From the NCBI GenBank assembly GCA_045539625.1, contig JAZQFS010000064.1, forward strand, positions 1 through 64,000: a stretch of 64,000 bases of DNA, in the 5' to 3' direction. The notes under the pieces were generated by a model. It saw nothing but the letters and a program-made list of their open reading frames with translations. It searched no databases and was not told where the DNA came from. A program made the position numbers and the translations under genes. The DNA comes from UMGS1387 sp045539625 (GTDB lineage: Bacteria > Bacillota > Clostridia > Oscillospirales > CAG-382). Shown in pieces: positions 9,758 to 17,015 of this stretch (the stretch's first letter is position 1; every line of letters begins with the position of its first letter).

Positions 9758-10150
9758 TCAGTTAGCACAGTCCTTGCACATACCGGTGTAAAAGATTTCC
9801 TTTGTCTGTGCCTCAAAGCCTTCGGGCAAACAGTCAACAGGTACATCAACATCAAAGTCAAAGACGTTTTTGCAGCCGTTGCAAAGAAAATGTCCGTGGT
9901 GGTCGGTACAGGCATCAAAGCGAGCCTGCTGTTCCTCGATGGTAAGCATTTTTATAACGCCTTCCTGGCTTAACAGCTTTACTGTGTTGTATACTGTGGT
10001 CTTGGAAAGTGTAGGTGCTTTGGGTGAAAGCTCCTTGTAAATCTCATCAACCGTTGGATGTGTCCTGTGACTTAGCAGATAATCATATATCATTACTCGT
10101 GTCAGCGACGGACGAATTCCTTTTTCCATCAGTTTTTCTGCTGAGGTCAT
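9758..10150 (-). CDS. perR: Fur-family repressor, PerR-like
   Basis: A 130-residue winged-helix metalloregulator. The N-terminal domain has the HPTVDEIYKEL and SKTTVYNTVKLL helices that read DNA; the C-terminal domain has FDACTDHHGHFLCNGC (metal ligands His and the first CxxC) and the terminal MCKDC (second CxxC) that together form the structural zinc site. PerR-type members sense peroxide through iron-catalysed oxidation of histidine; a Fur/Zur role cannot be ruled out by sequence alone, but the operator is shared with rubrerythrin and a PepSY gene. ATG at 10150 is preferred over the GTG at 10159, because GGAG sits 10 bases upstream of the ATG but touches the GTG. It appears autoregulated (operator 10175-10189). 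Confidence 0.85.
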   Translation of the reverse strand: MTSAEKLMEKGIRPSLTRVMIYDYLLSHRTHPTVDEIYKELSPKAPTLSKTTVYNTVKLLSQEGVIKMLTIEEQQARFDACTDHHGHFLCNGCKNVFDFDVDVPVDCLPEGFEAQTKEIFYTGMCKDCAN

Positions 10151-10174
10151 GCTTGTCACACTCCTTTGTAATAA

Positions 10175-10189
10175 TTGTATTGATTACAA
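10175..10189. promoter_or_regulatory. Putative PerR/Fur operator at the repressor's own promoter
   Basis: TTGTATTGATTACAA, a 15-bp near-palindrome lying 4 bp downstream of the -10 box, i.e. over the transcription start. The same 15-mer recurs at 42626-42640 and a perfect version at 40099-40113, each at the same 4-bp distance. Confidence 0.75.
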
Positions 10190-10193
10190 AGTT

Positions 10194-10222
10194 ATTATAA
10201 CAACAAATCGGAAGTTTGTCAA
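10194..10222 (-). promoter_or_regulatory. Promoter of the Fur-family repressor
   Basis: Minus-strand TTGACA (10217-10222), 17-bp spacer, TATAAT (10194-10199). Sequence around -10 and operator is identical for 31 bases to that of the rubrerythrin promoter. Confidence 0.85.
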
Positions 10223-10250
10223 GGGTTTTTGCCAAACTTTATTAAATTTA

Positions 10251-11039
10251 TCAATAAGAGTTACGTCTGTAAGAGCCGGGAGTAAAGCCCGTATTTTTCT
10301 TGAAAAGGGAATGGAAGTGGGATTCTGAAGAAAAACCGCATTTTTTTGATACCTCGTCAAGAGGAATATCGGTGTTAATCAGATAATCCTTTGCGGCGTT
10401 AAGTCGAAGCTCGGTAAGGTATTGGTGGGGAGAAAAGCCCAGCTCCTGCTTAAAAAGACGAAGAACGTGCAGATGGGAGTAACCGCAAAGCCTTCCGAGG
10501 TCGCAAAGTGCAATGTTTTCGCTGTAATGTGACTGCATATAATCAAGGCAGATTTTGACACAGCTGCTGTATTTTTTACCTGAAACAACGTGGTCAAACA
10601 GCCTGCAGATAAGTGACAGCAGCATGGAATTGAGCATCACCGACGAGGTGAGCGAGGCGTTTCTGAACAAGGTCACCATCTGCTCAAAATCCTCTTTAAA
10701 GGCATTGGAGGCGTGAAAAAACTTAGGAAGAGCACTCAGAATGGGATTTGTGTATACAGTGCCACTTTCGCCAAGGTCAAAGTAAATTGTATAACACTTG
10801 TAGTGGTGAACACTGCAAAGCAAATCACCGGGACGTGAGAAACGAATGTCGCCGGGGTGAACTTTGTGAAGCACGCCGTCTATAATAACACTGCCTTCAC
10901 CTTCAAAATAAAAAGCAAGCTCATAGCAAAGAGCATAACGCTGCTTGCTTTTCCCCACGGGAGCAAATCTTGTATCGAAGTGGCGGCACAGTGATATTTT
11001 TGGCAGCATCTCTTCGGGAGCAAGATATATATCTGACAC
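10251..11039 (-). CDS. AraC-family regulator of the glucuronate locus
   Basis: A 262-residue transcription activator with an N-terminal cupin sensing domain (ELAFYFEGEGSVIIDGV... VHPGDIRFSRPGDL) and a C-terminal double HTH: IALCDLGRLCGYSHLHVLRLFKQ and LDEVSKKCGFSSESHFHSLFKK with the GFTPGSYR ending. It is divergent from uxaC, with the intergenic region containing the uxaC promoter, so it probably switches glucuronate use on in response to an uronate. The ligand is not shown by sequence. The ATG is preceded by GGAGGTGAAG. Confidence 0.85.
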   Translation of the reverse strand: MSDIYLAPEEMLPKISLCRHFDTRFAPVGKSKQRYALCYELAFYFEGEGSVIIDGVLHKVHPGDIRFSRPGDLLCSVHHYKCYTIYFDLGESGTVYTNPILSALPKFFHASNAFKEDFEQMVTLFRNASLTSSVMLNSMLLSLICRLFDHVVSGKKYSSCVKICLDYMQSHYSENIALCDLGRLCGYSHLHVLRLFKQELGFSPHQYLTELRLNAAKDYLINTDIPLDEVSKKCGFSSESHFHSLFKKNTGFTPGSYRRNSY

Positions 11040-11092
11040 AAAGCTTCACCTCCATATGTAAATAAATCGCAATTTTGTGTAAACTTGCGGCA

Positions 11093-11121
11093 TTGACACC
11101 TATCTAAACATAGCATATAAT
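11093..11121 (+). promoter_or_regulatory. Promoter of the glucuronate operon
   Basis: TTGACA (11093-11098), 17-bp spacer, TATAAT (11116-11121), both consensus. A similar AT-rich ATTTTGTGTAAA tract just upstream is a possible AraC site. Confidence 0.85.
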
Positions 11122-11175
11122 TAGAATAAAGTCAATAGCATAAAATGTAAATTTACAGCTTTACGGAGGGCGAAC

Positions 11176-12528
11176 GTGAAAGAAAACTATATGCTTTGCG
11201 ACGGTTTTGCACTGTCGCTGTATGAAAAGTATGCAAAAAATCTGCCTGTAATTGACTATCACAACCACCTTGATGTCAAGGGCATTTCGGATAACGTAAA
11301 AATAGAAAATATAACAAAGCTGTGGATTTCCTCCGATCCCTATAAGCACAGAGCAATGAGAATTTTAGGTGTTGAGGAAAAGTATATCACGGGAAATGCA
11401 GATGACGGACAGAAGTTTGAAAAGTGGTATGAAAGCCTGCCTCTTCTTGCAGGGAATGTGCTTTTTGACTGGTCGGTAATGGAGCTTGACAAGGTCTTGG
11501 GTGTTGACCTGCTATATGAGCTTGAAAAGGAAACTCCTGCCGAAGAAATGTGGCAAAGACTTAACGAAAAGGTGACGTCACTTACACCAAAACAAATTCT
11601 TTCCGGCTTTGACATTGAGTACCTGTCGCCTTGCGCCGCTTTTTGCGATGACCTTTCGGTGTTTGACGGACTTTGCAATATCCACCCGTCCTTAAGAGGC
11701 GATGACGGAACAAATGTGAGCGTTAGTACGGTCAAAGATTTGTCTCGGATAACGGGAGTAAAGATAATAAGCCTTGACGGCTACATATCCGCACTTGAAA
11801 AGAGAACAGCGGTTTTTGTAAAATACGGCTGTAAATTCTCAGACCATGCCGTGGACGACGGTTTTATATATTTTGAAGATGACGGCAAAAATGAGGAGCG
11901 CTTCACAAAGCTTTTGTCAGGCTCAGAGCTGACGGCTGATGAAAAGCAAAGGCTGTACTGCTACGTACTTGTAAAGCTGTGCGGCATATACGAAAAGTAC
12001 GGCATCACGGTACAGCTTCATATGGGTGCTCTTCGCAAGACAAGCACACGTCTGAGAAATGTGGCAGGTCCTGCAGGAGGGTATGCTGCAATGGGAAGCT
12101 GTGTGAAGGCCGACAGCATAACACGTATGCTTGACGATATAGAAAAATCGGGCTCACTTCCCAAAATTCTGCTGTTTAATCTTAATCCTTCGGATAATGC
12201 ACTTATGGACACGCTTTGCGGCTCTTACAGCCGTGACGGAGTGATGAGCGTTGTGTCGAGAGGTCCTGCCTGGTGGTGGTGCGACCACTTAAAGGGGATA
12301 AATGATATGCTTGACAGCTTTTGTGCCTACAGTGTACTGTCCACCTTTACGGGAATGACAACCGACTCAAGAAGCCTGCTTTCCATAGTGAGACACGACT
12401 ATTTCAGGCGTGTTCTGTGCTCGTACATAAGCAAAAAAGTGAAAGATGGAGCACTTGCTGACAGCGAAAAAATACTCGGCAAAATTGTTGAGAAAATGTG
12501 CTATAAAAACGCAAAAGAGTTAATATAG
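11176..12528 (+). CDS. uxaC: Uronate isomerase
   Basis: A 450-residue amidohydrolase-superfamily isomerase converting D-glucuronate to D-fructuronate (or galacturonate to tagaturonate), the first cytosolic step of uronate use. Family signs: VIDYHNHLD with the metal-binding H-x-H (residue about 26), LWISSDPYKHRAMRILGV, LQLHMGA-like VQLHMGALRKTSTR, and FTGMTTDSRSLLSIVRHDYFRRVLC near the end. Start is GTG at 11176, seven bases after GGAGGGC. It heads an operon with the RraA-like gene (12 bp gap), the SDR and uxuA. The upstream GH115-type enzyme could supply its substrate. Length is close to the usual 460-470. Confidence 0.93.
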   Translation: MKENYMLCDGFALSLYEKYAKNLPVIDYHNHLDVKGISDNVKIENITKLWISSDPYKHRAMRILGVEEKYITGNADDGQKFEKWYESLPLLAGNVLFDWSVMELDKVLGVDLLYELEKETPAEEMWQRLNEKVTSLTPKQILSGFDIEYLSPCAAFCDDLSVFDGLCNIHPSLRGDDGTNVSVSTVKDLSRITGVKIISLDGYISALEKRTAVFVKYGCKFSDHAVDDGFIYFEDDGKNEERFTKLLSGSELTADEKQRLYCYVLVKLCGIYEKYGITVQLHMGALRKTSTRLRNVAGPAGGYAAMGSCVKADSITRMLDDIEKSGSLPKILLFNLNPSDNALMDTLCGSYSRDGVMSVVSRGPAWWWCDHLKGINDMLDSFCAYSVLSTFTGMTTDSRSLLSIVRHDYFRRVLCSYISKKVKDGALADSEKILGKIVEKMCYKNAKELI

Positions 12529-12540
12529 GAGGAGCAAATA

Positions 12541-13458
12541 ATGATTAAGTTCAATGACAGAGAAGAAATAATCCAGCTTACACCTCTCTGGAAGGGTGAG
12601 CGTTTTGACGACGGACGTCCCAAGGTTGCGGACAAGCATCTTGATGCACTTGAAAAGATGACTCTTGAAGAGGTTTGGAAGCCTATATATGTTCTCGGAT
12701 ACGAAAATCAGTTTGTGGGCGGCGGCGAAAATCCCCTTCAGGTGCTCCACGATGACGGCAGAAAGCTTATCGGAAGAGCCGTAACATGTTCATTCTGTCC
12801 CACACGTCCCGACCTTCACGAAACCATGTTCGGCATCGGTGCAGATGAGGGCAGAAAGGGAAACTACAATCAATGGGTTATTGACAGCCTTGTTGAAAGA
12901 GACGTTGTTGTTGCCGATATGTACGATAAAATCTATAAGGGTACATTTCTCGGCGGTAACCTTACAACTGCAATAAAGACAAGAACAAAAAACGGCGGTG
13001 CAGTAATCTGGGGCGGTATTCGTGACGTGGAACAGATGAAAAAGGTGCCCGATGTTCAGGTTTACTACAGAGGCATAGATCCTACACCTATACGTGAGTT
13101 TGTTATGAAGAGCTTCAATTCCGTTACAAACTTCGGAGGCGCTGTTTGTCTTCCCGGTGACGTTGTGTTCGGTGCAGGCGGAGGAGTTCTGTTTATTCCC
13201 AGCCACCTTGTTGCAGATGTTGTTGAAGGTGCGGCAAAGACTCACGTTAAGGACGATTTCGGCTTTGAGATGATTGGTCAGAATAAGTTCACAACCGCTC
13301 AGATTGACAGAAACACCTGGACTGTTGAAATGCTTGATATGCTTCTTGAATGGATTAATACCGATCCAAGAGGCGAACAGTACCGTGACCTTGATTGGTC
13401 AAAGGAATACGACCTTGCCATTAACGGCGATCCCAACGACACACAGACGGCACTTTGA
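12541..13458 (+). CDS. RraA-family protein (HMG aldolase fold) in the uronate operon
   Basis: A 305-residue member of the RraA / 4-hydroxy-4-methyl-2-oxoglutarate aldolase family, longer at both ends than the 160-230 residues usual. The core is VVVADMYDKIYKGTFLGGNLTTAIKTR, GGAVIWGGIRDVEQM (the Arg-Asp that binds pyruvate and the metal in aldolase members) and PGDVVFGAGGGVLFIP. True RraA proteins inhibit RNase E, but this family also includes divalent-metal aldolases that split off pyruvate. Its position between uxaC and the mannonate-forming SDR suggests a metabolic job, possibly cleavage of a keto-deoxy sugar acid; this is inference. GGAGG precedes the ATG; the gene runs into a 7-bp tandem repeat at its 3' end. 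Confidence 0.8.
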   Translation: MIKFNDREEIIQLTPLWKGERFDDGRPKVADKHLDALEKMTLEEVWKPIYVLGYENQFVGGGENPLQVLHDDGRKLIGRAVTCSFCPTRPDLHETMFGIGADEGRKGNYNQWVIDSLVERDVVVADMYDKIYKGTFLGGNLTTAIKTRTKNGGAVIWGGIRDVEQMKKVPDVQVYYRGIDPTPIREFVMKSFNSVTNFGGAVCLPGDVVFGAGGGVLFIPSHLVADVVEGAAKTHVKDDFGFEMIGQNKFTTAQIDRNTWTVEMLDMLLEWINTDPRGEQYRDLDWSKEYDLAINGDPNDTQTAL

Positions 13459-13459
13459 A

Positions 13460-13515
13460 AATAATGAATAATGAACAATGAATAATGAATAATGAATAAT
13501 GAATAATGAATAATT
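13460..13515. repeat. Tandem 7-bp repeat AATAATG x 8
   Basis: Eight head-to-tail heptamers (six exact AATAATG, one AACAATG, one AATAATT) immediately after the stop of the RraA-like gene and before the SDR gene. Non-coding; its length is likely variable between strains. Confidence 0.9.
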
Positions 13516-13568
13516 GAGGTTAGAATTTTTGCTGAATTTATCATTAAATGAATTGGAGAATTATCAAG

Positions 13569-14417
13569 ATGAGTACATATTTTGAAGGAAAAGTTGCAGT
13601 TGTTACAGGTGCAGGCGGAACGATATGCTCTGAAATTGCAAGAGACCTCGCAGGACTGGGAATAAAGATTGTGCTTGTGGGAAGAACAGCTGAAAAGCTT
13701 GAAAAGGTTGAAAAGGAAATAAAAGAAAAGGGCGGCACCTGTATGTGTGTGTCATGTGATGTTACAGATGAAAAGGCGGTTGAAGCGCTTGCTGAAACTG
13801 TAGAAAAAGAATACGGCGGCTGCGATTTTCTTATAAACGGTGCGGGCGGAAACAATCCAAAAGCAATGCCGACGGTAACTGCCTTTGACGAAAGAGAGCT
13901 TCAGGAAGAAAGACCTGAGGATTTCAAAGGCTTTTACAATATTGATATGCAGGCTTTTGAATCGGTGCTGAAAATTAACACCATGGGTACGGTTTATCCC
14001 ATAAAAGCCTTTGCAAAGCAAATGATTAAAAAAGGAAGCGGCAGTATAATAAACTTTGCCAGCATGAACAGCTACTGTCCTTTAACCCGTTGCTTTGCAT
14101 ATGCTATGAGCAAGGCGGCGGTTGTAAATCTTACCCAGTCCTTTGCGGCATACTTCGCAAATACGGGAATCAGAATCAACGCCATTGCTCCCGGTTTTAT
14201 TGTAAATGAAAGAAGCAAGGCGTACCTTGGTACCGTTGAGGACGGTCTTACAAAAAGAGGACAGCAGGTTATAGGTCATACACCTATGGGTAAATTCGGC
14301 AAAGCACAGGATATTACAGGCTGTGTCCGCTGGCTTATCGATGAAAACGCTTCCTCCTTTGTGACGGGCACAACAATTCCTGTTGACGGCGGATTTTTGA
14401 CACTCAGCGGTGTGTAG
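13569..14417 (+). CDS. SDR-family D-mannonate oxidoreductase (fructuronate reductase type)
   Basis: A 282-residue short-chain dehydrogenase. Rossmann motif VAVVTGAGGTICSEIA at the N-terminus, NGAGGNNPK after strand 4, catalytic Ser in INFASMNS and Tyr/Lys in YAMSK, and the C-terminal FVTGTTIPVDGGF. SDRs of this subtype in uronate operons reduce D-fructuronate to D-mannonate with NAD(P)H, replacing the unrelated UxuB; placement between uxaC and uxuA supports this. The ATG at 13569 has GGAG ten bases upstream, and is preferred to one at 13548. The insert with ERPEDFKGFYNIDMQAF is typical of this subgroup. Confidence 0.85.
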   Translation: MSTYFEGKVAVVTGAGGTICSEIARDLAGLGIKIVLVGRTAEKLEKVEKEIKEKGGTCMCVSCDVTDEKAVEALAETVEKEYGGCDFLINGAGGNNPKAMPTVTAFDERELQEERPEDFKGFYNIDMQAFESVLKINTMGTVYPIKAFAKQMIKKGSGSIINFASMNSYCPLTRCFAYAMSKAAVVNLTQSFAAYFANTGIRINAIAPGFIVNERSKAYLGTVEDGLTKRGQQVIGHTPMGKFGKAQDITGCVRWLIDENASSFVTGTTIPVDGGFLTLSGV

Positions 14418-14502
14418 ATTGTTGATGCTTTACGGATATTACTTCTCTTAAAAAGTAATCAAAAGAATTTATATCGGCTCAACCGACGAAAATGCTTTAA
14501 AC

Positions 14503-14560
14503 GGAGACAGCCAAAATAAAGTTCTTGCGGAACTTCTTTCAAGAAGTGACCGTACTCCTG
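14503..14560 (+). repeat. Dispersed intergenic repeat, copy B
   Basis: Plus-strand match to the minus strand of 443-505 (see there): a shared 18-base GACAGCCAAAATAAAGTT block followed by several aligned blocks. It fills most of the gap between the SDR gene and uxuA. Confidence 0.6.
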
Positions 14561-14598
14561 TCAAAAATAAAGTAACTATTTAGAAAGAAAGTGAAAAA

Positions 14599-15546
14599 AT
14601 GCTTCTTACAGATTATTTCAGATACCCCAAGGACAACACATGGGATATAGCAAGGCTGTGCGGAGTTGAGCACGGTACAATCCGTCTTCCCGAGGACGGA
14701 AAATTTGACTATTGCGACATTTCACACTGGAAAAAGGTATACGATGACTTTTGCGACTTTGGCATAAAGCCCATCATTATAGAGCCTATGCCCAACGAGC
14801 TTCACGACCATATCAAGGCAGGGGACGAAAAGCGTGACGAGTGCATCGAAAAGGTAATAAAGATGCTGCCTGTTATGGACGAGCTTGATATAAGAACAAT
14901 CTGCTTTAACTGGATGGCTCACGTGGGCTGGTACAGGTCAAGCTCCACAATTCCCGAAAGGGGAGGAGCACTTGTAACGGGCTTTGATATGTCGGAGTAT
15001 GTACCGACAGAGCACGCAATAAGCGAAAACCGGCTTTGGGACAACTATGAGTATTTCATAAAGGCAGTGCTACCTACAGCGGAAAAATACGGTATAAAGC
15101 TGGCACTTCACCCCGACGATCCGCCGAGAAATTTAGGCAATGTGTGCAGAATAATGACAAGCCTTGACAACATCAAAAAGGCTGTGTACGGCATTTGCCA
15201 AAGCGATGCTCTTGGCGTTACAATGTGTCAGGCAAATTTCCACATTATGGGCGAGGATTTGAACAAGGTTATCCCCCAGCTTGCCGAGAAAATTTTCTTT
15301 GTACATTTTCGCAACACAACGGGAAATATCGACAAATTCCGCGAAACCTTCCATGATAACGGCGATCTGCCCATGGCGCACCTTTTAAAGCTGTATGCCG
15401 ACAACGGCGTTGATGTACCTGTGCGTGTTGACCACGTACCGACTATGCCTATGGAGCAAAGCGTAAATCAGGGCTATGATGCTCTGGGAAGATTTTTTGC
15501 AATAGGCTATCTAAAGGGGATAATTGAGGCTGTATGCGGTAAATAA
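14599..15546 (+). CDS. uxuA: Mannonate dehydratase
   Basis: A 315-residue TIM-barrel enzyme dehydrating D-mannonate to 2-keto-3-deoxygluconate, the third step of glucuronate use. Family motifs: ICFNWMAHVGW, KLALHPDDPPRNLG (metal His/Asp), GVTMCQANFHIMGED, FFVHFRNTTG, FHDNGDLPM and VPVRVDHVPTMP (metal Asp-His), ending with a GYDALGRFFAIGYLKGI helix. The overall length is somewhat below the 350-390 of E. coli UxuA. It is the last gene of the operon; kinase and aldolase for the product are not in the window. A terminator follows at 15555. Confidence 0.92.
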   Translation: MLLTDYFRYPKDNTWDIARLCGVEHGTIRLPEDGKFDYCDISHWKKVYDDFCDFGIKPIIIEPMPNELHDHIKAGDEKRDECIEKVIKMLPVMDELDIRTICFNWMAHVGWYRSSSTIPERGGALVTGFDMSEYVPTEHAISENRLWDNYEYFIKAVLPTAEKYGIKLALHPDDPPRNLGNVCRIMTSLDNIKKAVYGICQSDALGVTMCQANFHIMGEDLNKVIPQLAEKIFFVHFRNTTGNIDKFRETFHDNGDLPMAHLLKLYADNGVDVPVRVDHVPTMPMEQSVNQGYDALGRFFAIGYLKGIIEAVCGK

Positions 15547-15554
15547 CGATTTTT

Positions 15555-15587
15555 GCACGGACTGTTTTTTCGGTTCGTGCTTTTTTT
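15555..15587 (+). terminator. Terminator of the glucuronate operon
   Basis: GCACGGAC/GTTCGTGC stem (one G-U pair) followed by seven T. Confidence 0.8.
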
Positions 15588-15662
15588 GTGCCAATCTTGT
15601 GAAATACTGAGAACAATTTTTATATTTTTGTGTTAAAATTGGGCTTTTTTTGAAAAAAGGTA

Positions 15663-15691
15663 TTGAAAGAGGTGAAAGAATTTGATATAAT
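15663..15691 (+). promoter_or_regulatory. Promoter of AraC gene at 15725
   Basis: TTGAAA (15663-15668), 17-bp spacer, TATAAT (15686-15691); AGAGGTG lies just before the ATG. Confidence 0.75.
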
Positions 15692-15724
15692 TGTGTCAAA
15701 TTTACACGGTAGAGGTGCAAAGCA

Positions 15725-16708
15725 ATGACAAAGGTTGAGCAGGATATCAAGGTTGTTACACGAAACCCCGATTCAGGGGTGTCGATCTGGGACGTTCAGG
15801 TGACGGAGGAAGAGCCGGGGACAAAAAACAATGTAGATCCCAAAATGGTGGAGCTGACAAAGCACCACAGAATGCATAATCACGTATTTAATGAAATTGT
15901 GCTTGTTGTAAGAGGTGAAGCTAATATCGTATCCATGAATGACGGTATTTCAATCAAAGCGCCCTTTCTTGTTGTTTATCCCGCAGGCGTGCCTCACGTT
16001 CAGATTAACAGCTACGAGCACGGATATAAAAGATACCTTATCAACTGCTTTGACGAGTTTTTTGCAAGAAGCGGGCTTTCGGGCGAGGAATACGATGCCA
16101 TTGCCAACGAGCAGCAGGTTTACGCCATTCAGCTTGAAGAGTCGGAAAAGGAAATTCTTGAAGCCATCTGCAACCTTATAATGACCTTCGGTGAAGATGA
16201 GGTTGAAGCAAAGGAAGAAATGATTTCCATGTTCATACGCCGTGTGGCAAAGCTCAAGTGTAAGGAAAATCTCCTTCGTGAAAGCGATGTCACCAACTTC
16301 GGTAAACACTATTTCGGCTCGCTTTTAAAGTACATTGCCGATAACTGCGGCGAAAAGCTGTCACTGGGTGTGCTTGCTTCCACTTTCTATGTCAGCCGTA
16401 CAAAGCTTGCAACCGACTTTAACGAGGTTATGGGCATGAGTGTGGGTGAATACATATTAAAGGTAAGAATTGACAGGGCAAGAGTAAAGCTTGTTGACGG
16501 CAAGAGTATATCCGAGGTGGCATTTGGTTGCGGTTTTGCTTCCACAAGCTATTTTATACAAAGCTTCAAGAAAATTATGGACATTACCCCAAAACAGTTT
16601 ATGGAGACTGTAAGGGCAAAAAAGGATTATGCCAACCTTACGTATCAGAAGACGGAGTTTGATGACTATGTAAGCTTTAATCCAAAAAAATACAGAGAAA
16701 AGCTATAA
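15725..16708 (+). CDS. AraC-family regulator beside second modular secreted protein
   Basis: A 327-residue regulator with an N-terminal cupin (RMHNHVFNEIVLVVRGEANI ... VYPAGVPHVQIN) and a C-terminal double HTH (LSLGVLASTFYVSRTKLATDF and ISEVAFGCGFASTSYFIQSFKK, ending DITPKQFM). It is clearly a paralogue of the regulator at 21085: both share the YPAGVPHxQIN motif, the GYxR segment and FYVSRTKLAxDF. It lies 307 bp upstream of the large secreted protein gene in the same direction, so it may control it. The inducing sugar is unknown. Confidence 0.85.
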   Translation: MTKVEQDIKVVTRNPDSGVSIWDVQVTEEEPGTKNNVDPKMVELTKHHRMHNHVFNEIVLVVRGEANIVSMNDGISIKAPFLVVYPAGVPHVQINSYEHGYKRYLINCFDEFFARSGLSGEEYDAIANEQQVYAIQLEESEKEILEAICNLIMTFGEDEVEAKEEMISMFIRRVAKLKCKENLLRESDVTNFGKHYFGSLLKYIADNCGEKLSLGVLASTFYVSRTKLATDFNEVMGMSVGEYILKVRIDRARVKLVDGKSISEVAFGCGFASTSYFIQSFKKIMDITPKQFMETVRAKKDYANLTYQKTEFDDYVSFNPKKYREKL

Positions 16709-17015
16709 AATGTTAACATTATCCGCTGAAATGTACTTGAGTTGTTTTTTTGCGTTCATAAAACGGTCGATTTAGAGATTTTTTATCGGTTTTTGTACTC
16801 ATTGCACAATGATAGGCACGTTTTCTTAGCATAAACGAACAAAAGAGCGAAAATTGTCCTTTTATACAGTCCTCTAATGTGGTACGATTGTTATATTTTT
16901 ATCTCAATGTATTTACGCTTTTTTCTTGATATACACGGCGAATGCGTATATAATTAAAACGGATAGAGAGCTGAAACGGCCTCAATCAAAAACCGAAAAA
17001 AACGGAGGGTTATTT
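16709..17015 (+). other. 307-bp AT-rich intergenic region with promoter
   Basis: No coding potential seen. It holds a plus-strand promoter at 16926-16954 and, upstream, several imperfect short repeats around CGTTCATAAA/CATAAACGAAC that could be regulator sites. No clear terminator follows the AraC gene. Confidence 0.5.
16926..16954 (+). promoter_or_regulatory. Promoter of second modular secreted protein
   Basis: TTGATA (16926-16931), 17-bp spacer, TATAAT (16949-16954). An open frame extends across it, which argues the true start is the downstream ATG at 17016. Confidence 0.75.

Noticed and set aside
16926..17015. N-terminal extension of the second modular protein
   Set aside because: It covers the promoter and ribosome site; the signal peptide begins at the ATG at 17016.
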